A stretch of DNA of 64,000 bases from Rhyzopertha dominica (lineage: Eukaryota > Arthropoda > Insecta > Coleoptera > Bostrichidae), in NCBI GenBank assembly GCA_025024175.1, contig QCXZ01000041.1, positions 11,403,786 to 11,467,785 of the forward strand, written 5' to 3'. Positions 45,860 to 56,389 of the stretch are shown here, piece by piece. The notes below the pieces were generated by a model, which had not been told where the DNA came from, ran no database searches, and saw only the letters and a list, made by a program, of their open reading frames with translations. How positions within the stretch are numbered: position 1 is the stretch's first letter; each line of letters opens with the position of its first letter. The translations under genes were made by a program, and so were the position numbers.

Positions 45860-48800
45860 AACTAGATACGAATGAATATTAAATAAAATAAACGAATTTT
45901 TATAACAATAATTGCAACAATTGCATATACACACATTGTTGTTCATTAGGTACAAGATGCCTGAATGCTGAAGACAAAAGCAATTGTCACAATCTCGAAG
46001 CCAGCTTGATTAGTTATTACGAATGTTCAGTGTTCACTAAATATGGAAAAATTCTGAGAATATTTGTAACAGGTTATCGTTATCACTGGGTGCTCCTTGC
46101 AAGACCTCCCTTTAATCTACAGATCAGTTGGTAAGCTGCAAAAAAATTGGTTGAAGTAGTTAACTGCACGCTTATTCTTTGGATTTAGCACCGCCAGTAT
46201 TGGTTTCAAAAACTCAAATAAACATTTAAAAGGAAAAAGTTAGACAAAAATCACAAAGACAAATATTTTTATAGTCAGCTTCTGATTATTCATTACTGTA
46301 TGAACGTTAAGCTAAATGCGGTATGCTTCGTATATTGACTGAAACTGAAACCGTCAGCCTCCTTTCTTTACTTTCACACAATTCTTTCAAGCTTTGTTGC
46401 ATCGAAGTGGACGTGATAGTCGTATTTGCGCAAGTAAAGCATTTCCTAATGATTCCGTTTTAATTTTACGTCATTAACTGATACATTTCATATGGGCATT
46501 TCTCTGCTTATTATCAACCACACAAGGCAATAAACTTTCGAGTTAATTCACCGTAACTACCATTTAAGAAGAGCATTGTGCGCTTCATTTCTCCGCATCA
46601 ACGCAGCGGTTACTGGATAAGGCGCGTGCTGCCAACATTTTTTTGCACTAATTGGTTATGAAATCGGGATCGGATCTGACGTTTATAGAAATTCGTGAGT
46701 GAGCGGTTTGGAGAAACCAAACCAATGGGCTGTGATGGTGTGGAAACTAAAATAAAATTGAAACAATGGAGAAAAGAGTATACGTTTTTATTAGTATGAA
46801 GTGGGCTCTTAAAATTAATGCCTGCTGATGCACGTTCTTAAAAAAATGTGCTGTACTAATTACAGAAAGAAGAAAAGTGTTATCAATTAAAATAATAATA
46901 ATGTTCTGTTAGGTAAAAGGCCACACCCTCAATCAAGGTTTACAAAGAGAGATTAAGACAATAAGGCAAGGGCGTCGCCAGGTCACAAGCTAGAAGGGGG
47001 CAGGAAAAAACAACCGGGGAGTGGAAAACTGCTTGTGTAATTGTACAATTAAAAACAAGATAATGCCTAAATTGTATATATGGTTATATCTCAAATAAAC
47101 ATAGATATATTTTATGCGGTCAAACGATTCTTCGATACGGGGGTTATGTGATTTAGCACTTTACAACACCTCATAAAATTTTGGAGGTTTCGGAGATTGG
47201 AGGGATTTACTTAGCTAATATCTAATATTCGTCTTCTAAATCATCCCGTAAAGTTATGAAAAATATGTAAACAACATTTCACTTGACAATAAATTTTAAC
47301 AGGAGTTTTTATATTGAAGGATATTATTTATATAAATACAATTAACAATCCGCTGCCGTAAGCTGCGGTATTTGTTAAGGAATGCAAATTCTTATAATGA
47401 AGATAAAATGATAAGTAATGAAATATCAAAAAATCCTACGTTAGATAAGTACAAGCTTAAATAACAACAATAATGAAATGATACGGCAAAAATTTATAAA
47501 AAGAAGACTTATCTAGACGAAAAAATAATATGAAAAGTTTAATTTTATTTGAAATATACTTAAAGCTATGAAAAGAAATAGAGGTTGCTATAAACTTACT
47601 TGAAATACCTGTGGTTATAGTTGTATCTAGATTTTTATGATTTTGATGCTGTATTTGTGAATTATTTGGATATTATTTTGGTATAAAGTACCCATGCTTT
47701 ATTCTAAAACGTATTGCTAACTTTAGTAAAAATAAAAGAAACTATGTAGTACATATATGCAGTTATATGTTAAACTCTTAACTGCTTTTAATTAATTTTA
47801 AACCTGCGAGACACAACCTTTGTGAACTCATATTTCCTCGTAATCTTGTTATTATAACATTCTACTTTATCAGAAACAAATCTTTTTGTCATGCTAACCT
47901 GTTTACTTCTTATTTTTGCTCTTTGAATTTTTGACTAGTACTTTGAATCTTTAAACACACAAATGTGAGATGATATATTGGAGGTACATTTGAACTGGGC
48001 AATAGTTCTAATCCCTAATACGTTTATTATCCAAGATTTCAAGATCAAGCGGTTGTTTTCTTTTTTCGAATTTTAATGCATGGAAGAGTTTCGTTTGCCG
48101 GTAGATCAGCGGCACTTTATTTATTTAATATTTTAAGTACCTAAAACAAACACATATCGATATACTTTTTTGCTTACTTATATCTCTGAATAAGAATGTA
48201 ATGCAAAATTTAAGAGTAAACCTTATGAACCTGTAGCTATAGTTTAGTATCAAGTTGGTGAAGGCCCCTGCGTTTAATGCTGCATTATGCAGTAATAAAT
48301 TTTATAATATTTAATACATTAAATATACTAAATTAATAGAAAAACTGCACACAACATAAATCTCAGGTTGTCTGGCCATTTTTAGTTTTCCTCTTTTGTC
48401 TAACTTCCAGGAGGGGAGGGGCAGCTGCCCATCTTTCAGTCCATCATAGTACAATTATTTAATGACTTACTGTAGCCACAACGTCATAAATACGATACAT
48501 AACCTAAAAGTTATACGAAACCGTGTTACCCCACAGCTCGGAAATGTGAGCTTTTTGCAAACTTAAAGTTGATTATCCCACAAAACACTACAGAATATGT
48601 TGAAAATACACACTCCCATGCGTTTTCTTATATTAAAATATATCAAATAATTCAAAAAAGTCGACAGATGATAAGTATAAGTCAGAACAATAGTTGTGTT
48701 CGTTCACTTTCGTGAGAGGCGGCAAATTAATTTAATCGATAATTTCCACAAGCGCCCTGGATGCATGTATAATATACGAAATACAGTGGGTACACAAAAA

Positions 48801-50980
48801 ATAACATTATAATATTATACTTATAGTATTCTAACAATTAAACAAGACATTGTACTGTATTGTTGTGTTATACTCCGATCATCGAACAGGTGGAGTGATC
48901 ACGTGAATTGTATGCATCTTGCACTTTATCGAATTTGATGATGTTTATTCAAGTCCGACTTAATCTTTATAATAAATTTTTGACTACCTACTGAACAATT
49001 GACTAAAAATTATGAAATGATTATGGTTTAAGAATTACGTGAAAAACATGCATCATGATCACTCCATCATATACGTATGTCGGTTTTCTACACTGAAATA
49101 AGTTCAGTTTTGTACTCATCCTTCTTTCTAGACATCTGTACCTTAAAAAAAATTAAAACGTTNTTCTTCAAACAAGAATCAATTTTATATTACCTCAGCA
49201 GTGTGCTGATGATTAAATCGCTATTTGTAAAGCTGACAAAGGCAATAAAATTGTTACTTAGGAGACAGGTGAGTAAGGAATTTAACTGAATAATCTGTTA
49301 GACACAAACCATATAGGACGACAGCTACAGAAAGTGGTTGCTAATATTTTAGTCTTCAAAATACCTGATACCAAACCTAAGAAAGAACAAATTAAGACTA
49401 ATGCACACAAGAGCTCCAATTCTACATGGCCTACGAAAAAATTCATAAAGAAGGCAATATCTGTTCATTTTCTATCATCTAAATTATGAAAGTTTAATGT
49501 CCGTTGTGTTTATTATATGTTACTACGCGCGGCGTGCGGATCTTATGTTACATGTTTTATGTATCAACGTTAGCAGACAGCAGTACCTAACTCAAATGCT
49601 ATAATACAATCCCAACCTCTATGAGCATTGAGAAAAAGGTCTGAAAAGCCTAATTGGATCCTGCGCTTCTCACGTATTTTTAAAATAATTTCCGAAAAAA
49701 TATTATGTATTATTCTTAAAAAAAGTAAGTTCTTTTTTGCTTATAATACATATAACTATTCTTGCACACGTTAGCTTTTTGTGTACTTAAAATATTGAGA
49801 GAAAACGATATTGTCTCAAAATTCGCTAGAATAATAATTGCTCTCCTTTATATGGTATCGATACATCAATGAACAACTTAGGAGAAAGCTCACACACTGT
49901 TTTACTGGTTTCTAAGGATTCAAATGGCCGTTTTCCATTTATATGCAGTTATATGCAGATGTGGTATTTAGTATTTGAGAAAACATTGGCAGGTGTTAGA
50001 TATTCGGTCTTCGTGTGATCAACATACCACAGACCTGCATTCTTTTGTACGTACCATCTAGTGATGGACAATGAAACTACTTTTTTATTTGCGAAAAAAA
50101 CATGAAAGGTGGTATTGGCAAGTACTCGTTTTTCAAACTGCACCAACCGATTTCTAATATTGGGAGAAGGTACAGAGGTGCTTGTCACCTAGCATTGACA
50201 TAAATTAGTCTTTAGTAACTGTTGTTCGGCAGTTTTATTGTTCATTTGCTGCGATGGATATGTCAGCAGCAATTGTAATGAAATAATATTTGTATTGGTT
50301 ATTTCTGTGTGTTCTAGATGTTTTAACCATATTTCTCGATATCATCCTGCTGTTACCATTTCTCGTAATTAATTTGACTTTCTACTCTCGACAGTATGCT
50401 TCTCCAACTGAAAACTTCTTGTTCAGAATCGATACGTGATCTTTCACGCTACGTTAAAGATACGCGATCATAAATTTATTTTAGGTTAATTGATTTGTCG
50501 CACGACATCTCCCGCTAGAATGGACCATTTTTGTGCCAGTAATTATTGTTTGATTGGATCCTTTCACCGAAATAATGCCAGTGTTTGTTCGAAAGGTGTA
50601 TTATGATACGCTTTGCTCCTCAAATTGCCTAGATAACGGAAACGCAATACGTCTGGAATTCGGGTTAATTAATTAATGTATTACAGTCATAATTACTTTT
50701 TTGTTAAAAGGNTAAATAAGTCATAAGAGTAATGAAATTGTACATTTTTGTGTATATTATGGGCAGTTGTTATAAAAGTTTTCACATTATTTATGCGCTC
50801 ATTTAAAAATAAACACATTATAAACATTTTTTAATATTTTAGAAGAAATTAACTACTTTCAGGACCCATAGATGGTGTAAGCAGTAAAGTACTGGAGTGC
50901 TGTAATATAGGAATAGTCGATTGTTTAACTGTTTGAACAGGCTTTATACTCTAGAATTTTTAACAACGTAAAAAGTACAT
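45860..50980. other. Intergenic DNA with element termini, no gene
   Basis: No protein similarity was found. The pair GGGCGTCGCCAGG (46970) and GGGGCAGCTGCCC (about 48419) resembles widespread non-autonomous element ends and may delimit an AT-rich insertion of about 1.46 kb. A truncated MITE copy lies at 48515-48766. Confidence 0.4.
48515..48766. repeat. Truncated copy of the 45.5-kb MITE
   Basis: It runs parallel to 45613-45829, sharing for example TTATCCCACAAAACACTA, ATATTAAAATATATCAAATA and TTTAATCGATAATTTCCA. Both terminal inverted repeats are missing. It has an extra segment of about 30 bases after the GATAAGTATA word. Same orientation as the full copy. Confidence 0.8.
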
Positions 50981-50984
50981 TTCT

Positions 50985-51455
50985 TCCAACCAACGCATGG
51001 ATTTGTTTCGGCTCGTTCCACGGTCAACCAATCTTGCTTCGTTTACGCAATATATTTCTGAAACCATTGATTCTAGAGGCCCGGTAGATGTAATCTTTAC
51101 AGACGCCACCAACGCTTTCTATACAATTCCACATGATATCCTTTTTAATAAACTAAATTATTTTGGTTTCTTTTCTAAATCTATGCTATTAATACAGTCG
51201 TTTCCAAGAGTTAGAATTTTTTATGTTTATACAATTCCTTCTTTTCGTTAGAAGTTTCTGTTACTTCTAGTGTTTCTCAAGGGTCCAAACTTGGACCTTT
51301 GTTATTTATATTATTTATAAACGATCTACTATCTTCCCTTTCTTGCCGAGTTCTTGCCTACGCTGATGATATAAAAATGTTCAACTCCATGTCTTCTCAA
51401 GAAGACACTAATTTACTAAATAGATTCAACTTGTTGCTTGGTGTAATAAGTTCGA
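50985..51455 (+). pseudogene. LINE reverse-transcriptase fragment (jockey-like)
   Basis: Blocks in order are HGFVSARST (one frame, about 50996) continuing after a frameshift as TNLASFTQYISETIDSRGP; VDVIFTDATNAFYTIPHDIL with the first catalytic aspartate (about 51085-51145); then after another shift SQGSKLGPLLFILFINDLL (about 51276-51332), and LAYADDIKMFNS with the intact YADD catalytic box (about 51355-51390). A stop follows within 25 codons. The motif set is that of jockey/R1-type elements. The fragment covers only the palm region and is not functional. Confidence 0.8.
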
Positions 51456-51459
51456 ATTA

Positions 51460-53235
51460 AAGTTAAACGTCAACAAATGCTGTACACACGCCTCTTGTAT
51501 CGTTCTATTACATTATTGATAATATTCTTGAAAAATAAAGCTTATAAAGACCATGGCGTAACTTTTTATTCTGATTTGTCTTTCCTCAAAATGTAGCCTT
51601 CAGTTGTGCTTTAAGACTTTCATACGCCATGCCGTTTCAGTCTAAAAGAGCTTGGTCGATATTAGCTAACAATGTAGTTGAACCTATTTTTTTTTCAATA
51701 ATTTGATTTACACATTTTCCACTTACGATAATGGGATAATTTTGCTAGATAGGACGAGCGCTTGATTATTTGTGATATAAATCTAAGCAGCTAAGTTTTT
51801 TGTCCGTTAATTACAACGAATGAATGTTGAATGTGGGCCTTTGTTTAAGGTATTTTTACAGTAATAAATATGTTACTGTCCTTCTTTACATGTTCAAAAT
51901 ATTCCTAACACCATCTGCATCTTAACAAAAAATATCTAATACACAAAGTTTTTTACCTTAAAATCAAGAAATTTTTCGTTTAATGCTTCGTTTGGTAGAT
52001 TCACTTGGCTGATAAAGTGCAAAATATAGAGATACCAGATGAATCGTAGAAAAAAAATGTCGATTTCAACACACAGGCTAACAGGAGCTTTCAGTTTCTG
52101 TTCTCAAAATACGCAATCAATACTGGACCGTTTTTTTTGCACCAGTGGTATGTTTTCATAACTTTCCTTGGATTTCTTTTGAAGGAGAGCCAAACGTCCA
52201 CGTTTCTAGCAGCTTCAATAGATATATCTAGTTCATCTGTAGAAATACTTTCTTCGCTCGTTCTCTGCTTTGATTCGAACGCGCAGATTGTAATCTATTG
52301 ATACAGACTTTGAATGCACTCACTAACAAACAACAAAGCTAACGGACTGCATTTGTAGTTTTGTGATATATTGCCATAGGACCGAAAAATAAATAGTTTA
52401 CATCCAAGTGTTCTTTGTGATGTACAGCTGTGGACTTTGAAAATTAAAAGATCTAGGAAGGTTTGTACTTAGACAATTTATTTCTTGGTACTATAAATAT
52501 TAGACGAACAAATATTGCTGCATTGCATTAGAGCCATCATGTGGTGTAAGCCCAGAAAAGATTTGCTTCAAACCTAGAAAATCGTCCATCCTAGGTTGTT
52601 TCATTTTAAAAGTCAACGACGGTTGAAATCTTAGCGGCAACACCAGAAAGAATGAGTAAAAGGAACCACTATGATAATGCGAGAATTTTATCTGCAGACC
52701 AGGAAGCCATAGAATAAGCCCACGGCCATTAATAATCTGTAATATTAAAAAAATGCGCACAGACAAGAATAATCCCGTAGAATATCAAACATAGACAAAA
52801 TTACACAAGGAAACGTCAACATCATCATGAAAGAGCAACCTAAATAACATACAGAAATAGAGCAACTACAAAAAGTACTAAGAGTTTAATTCAAAATGTG
52901 TCCTAGTGCTATGTACTTATGTTTGCTGTTGCTTTAGTGAAGTAGTTTCGTGTATCTAGTTCAGTGTATACAAGAAATTACACAATAGTGGTACATAAAA
53001 TTTTGGAAAATGGAAACTGCCCTCGAAGCATACTGACTCACCAAATATACAAACGAACACAAAACCGTGCAAGAGAAATACTCTTACGTAGAAAAACTAT
53101 GGATCACTTTAGATGAAACGTATGGAAGTTCAGAGGTAGCTAAGAAAAGCTGTTCAAGAGCTACGAACTATGTAAAACTCAATTAAAAATGCCGACAGAA
53201 TCTCAGCACTTTGAAATGACCTCCGGCGGGAATAA
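51460..53235. other. Intergenic DNA, possible decayed ORF1-like patch
   Basis: Most of it shows nothing recognisable. At about 53045-53130 a plus-strand run reads EKYSYVEKLWITLDETYGS and then SEVAKK, coding-like but unidentified. It leads into the LINE 3' tail at 53.24-53.42 kb, so it may be the end of that element. Confidence 0.3.
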
Positions 53236-53239
53236 CAAT

Positions 53240-53420
53240 ACAGCGGAGCCAAACCGATATCAAACACATAAACGTCTAGGAAAAGCATTCACTAGTTGGG
53301 TGCACCGTGTGCAAACGTGCCATCCCTTCAGCCCAGCGTAGAAGGCGTAGCCGGTCCGATAGTATATTTGGGAGTGGCAGAAATGCCTGCCGTACGCTGG
53401 TTCACTTAATCAATCAATAA
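53240..53420 (+). repeat. LINE 3'-tail family copy
   Basis: It contains CAGCCCAGCGTAGAAGGCGT, AGCCGGTCCGATAGTATAT and GCAGAAATGCCTGCCGTACG, followed by an AATCAATCAATAAC tail. The copy at 54.56-54.76 kb has the same words in the same order. Confidence 0.65.
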
Positions 53421-53973
53421 CTTTTGGAATTGCGATACTTCTGGAATTGTGATTTGTCGGAAAAAAGTACTGGAACAATTTTTGCAGACAATTTCATGAT
53501 TTCAAAGTTTCTCTGCCCTATTTTTATAATACCTATCATTTACGAGAAAAATGAAAAAAACAACGCTTTTGATTTTGACCTTAAATAAATTGTTTAGGAT
53601 ATGCATGGTGGCGATCTATATTTTATTCTTAATAGTATACTTAAAACTTTTACTAATTTTCAGCTCTATGCTAATTATAGTAAATTGAAATATCTATTTT
53701 GACCGTACTAACATTTACAATAAAGATTTTTAGCAAATTCAATCGCGCAAAAGATGTCATATGCATAACGAACAATTAAAGGTAGCAGTTTCAGATAGTT
53801 ATTGGAACAATTGTCTGATCGGTAAAATCTCATTTCCGTTCTTAGTACCTAAAATCATATTATTAGTACTTTTCCAAGGACAAATTGAAAACTTAACAAG
53901 TGACTAATGAATAAAATTCTAACTTGCAATATTCTTACGTCCTGATAAGAGACCCTTTTAGTAAGAAAACCTT

Positions 53974-54533
53974 ATGACAGGTAGCGTATACAAACTAGGG
54001 AGCCGAAATATAAGATTGATAAACAAAATAAAATATCTGGGAACCTACATAACAAGCAAACTCAACCTCAGAGAAATAGTCAAAGAGAGGACAAAAACCG
54101 CGCATGAGTGCTTTACTACCATTTGTAGAGAAGCACAAGCCGGATTGGAGCATCTTGAAAAACATCGGTAATCCTGCCCATCATGATTTACGGAACACTA
54201 CAAGCTTGAGAAACGCAGAACGGAACTGTCAAAGTCAAAGATTCTGAAAATCGAGGGACAACAGAACTCAAGACAATCACAAAAAGAATAGAAACATATG
54301 TAATGAAATATTGGGGACATATTCAAAGGAGAGAAAAAACCATATACTACAAAAAGCGTGGAACAGTAGCAAGCTCGTGGAGAACAGCGGTGGAGGGAAT
54401 CATAGCAAAATCAAACATAATTGAAGAACAGTGGTCAGAAACAAAAAAAGGCAAGAAAACAATAAATAAGGATGTTCTAAAACTGTATACAATCTCAGAC
54501 GGCAGCTCGTCCGAGGAAGAACAAGAATAGTGC
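53974..54533 (+). pseudogene. C-terminal part of a LINE ORF2
   Basis: The first frame gives INKIKYLGTYITSKLNL and KERTKTAHECFTTICREAQ, matching the post-reverse-transcriptase region (KYLGxxI...A...F) of non-LTR retrotransposons. After a stop and a frameshift the reading resumes with YVMKYWGHIQRREKT, and a lysine-rich C-terminus (IIEEQWSETKKGKKTINKDV) ends in the acidic SSSEEEQE at 54530. The 3' untranslated tail follows immediately, which supports this being the natural end of the element. The class is non-LTR, possibly R1-like, but cannot be fixed from this part. One or more inactivating mutations are present. Confidence 0.6.
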
Positions 54534-54559
54534 AGCCGAACTAAGCTACCATCCAACAC

Positions 54560-54760
54560 GGAGTATAATAAAAAAGTATCCGTTGGTTGGATGCCCTGAA
54601 AACCTTCCCATTCTAGTCCCCAAACATGCGCCACGTGGGAGCTAACTAGCAACAAGCGTGTCACCCCTCCAACCTCCAACCCAGCGTAGACGTAGCCGGC
54701 CCGGCGGTATATCCGGAAGCTGCAGAAATGTCTACCGTACACTGGTTTAATCAATCAACT
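54560..54760 (+). repeat. LINE 3'-tail family copy attached to ORF2 end
   Basis: The sequence CAACCCAGCGTAGACGTAGC, CCGGCCCGGCGGTATATCC and GCAGAAATGTCTACCGTACA ends in AATCAATCAACT. It directly follows the LINE ORF2 C-terminus, so it identifies this repeat as that element's 3' end. Confidence 0.7.
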
Positions 54761-54764
54761 TGCA

Positions 54765-55975
54765 GTATTCTTAAATCCAAACTGACCAATATTCATAAGC
54801 TGTTCTACTTTTCGAGAAATGTTTGAAAGTGTGCAGCAATGGTATTTGTCGATTTGCAATTGTCATAATTGTGCCAGTGCTGTTTCCAATCGAATTCCAT
54901 CCTTGGACCCTGCTCTATCAACGTAGGTACCCTGGGCGGTCACGTCTTTTCGTATCTATCTACGCATAATTGCACTTTCGTTCTAGCAATTCGACTTCCG
55001 CCAAATCTCGGCTCCTTGCCCTTGCGTTCTTATTCTAGGCACGCATTGCGTAGAAGTGGGCCAACGACCGTGATGTCAGAACTGTTCCATTCACTGGAAA
55101 GAATCTTACACTCCGGGCTTGGATGTTTGCGTTATTGATAGGATTGGATAATGATCACGTACATACGCCCCGTTTTTCCTTTCGCTGAAGAGNANAATGG
55201 ATTAGAATGGAGAAATACGGCTTTAAAAAAGAAAAGAGTAAAAGTTTTGTCAATAGAGGGAACAAAAACACTCAAAACTTTTAATAAAAGGTTGTAGCAC
55301 TAATTTTGTTGAATAATGACTCGGGTCTATTTAAGCCCAATTATAAATAAACACTTAAATCAAGAAGTTCAATCAAATGTTTCTTTTCCTTCGCCAAAGA
55401 AGTTCATAAACTATATAATTTGCAATAGTCAAAAGTATGGTATAACAGGTGTATTTCTGCAGCTAAATATGAACTCTGTAATAAAATATCTTTTTGTTTT
55501 TGTACGTTAACGTATTTTAATGGCAACCCAGAGTTTTTTGCTGATCTATCTAAGATTTTATTAAATAAACGATAAAGAGCATTATCAAAGATGGTTCTGC
55601 AGACGTCAGTAGTGGTTTTTCCTTTTTTTATGCCAGTTTTTCAATAAGTTGAAAGGTTAATTTAACAACAGCAGTTTAAGTTTAATTTGCAAATATTTTA
55701 ATACCCAGTGAAGCTGAACGAACTGAAATCCTAATGATGGTAATGATCGCCATAGACATTATATTATATATATATATATACATATGTTCAAGTTAGTTAA
55801 AACATTTAAAGAAACTGGACGCAAAAGATATCACAAGGTCCGGTTTCGAAATCGGCTATAAATCAAGCTCCTAACGTTTTCGTTAGTGTTACGGATAACT
55901 CATGTATGTAAACTGCTAAACTTGCTTTGGGCAATAGTTTTAGCCACTCTCGGGTTGTCAGGATATTAAAAAATT
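54765..55975. other. Intergenic DNA, no supported gene
   Basis: A GC-richer patch at 54870-55130 has an open plus-strand frame without recognisable motifs. An AT dinucleotide run lies at about 55765-55781. A CTAACG-TTTT-CGTTAG mini-hairpin lies at about 55871-55886. Confidence 0.45.
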
Positions 55976-55981
55976 GGACAC

Positions 55982-56386
55982 TTATGTGGCATCTAAGCCT
56001 TTTAAAAGCATATGAGTTAAAATTAAATCACAGTGTTTAACAGGATGACCTAAATTTTGTAGAGCGGCTATGTTTTCAGTAAAACAATCAAGCAACATTC
56101 TAAGAGCGGGTGGATTCTCTGACGTTACACGAGCAGCGTTTTCAATTTCATTCCAATCAAATGTAACCAAAAGACGTTTATAAGAATGTCTGTTTTTAAG
56201 CTCGTTATAAGCAAAAATGTAACTGAAACTGTCGGGAGATAAAGGGTAACAACGCAATAAATTCTTCGGAGGCCCTTCAAGCGCTCGTTGCAAATGAGAA
56301 ACCTTTTTAATATTGGACAAACGAGATTTGTTGTGAACAAGCGCGTCATAATCAATGTACGAAGTAAATGTTCTTACATCTCTCAT
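55982..56386 (-). pseudogene. BEL/Pao-type gag fragment
   Basis: The open frame of 134 codons begins MRDVRTFTSYIDYDALVHNK and continues with KVSHLQRALEGPPKNLL, then a block ending in LKNRHSYKRLLV, and near the end ENIAALQNLGHPVKHCDLIL followed by THMLLKGLD. This order (FxxFxxxVHxxxxLSxxxKxxxLxxxLxGxA, then YxxAxxxLxxRY, then LxxLGxPVxxxDxxL) is the conserved capsid region of BEL/Pao LTR retrotransposons. The frame has no internal stop, but no protease, reverse transcriptase or LTRs were found next to it. It is a fragment, perhaps relatively young or possibly retained. Confidence 0.75.
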
Positions 56387-56389
56387 TTT

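Noticed and set aside
54347..54754. 135-codon minus-strand frame
   Set aside because: It is antisense to the LINE ORF2 end and its 3' tail, which explain the sequence better.
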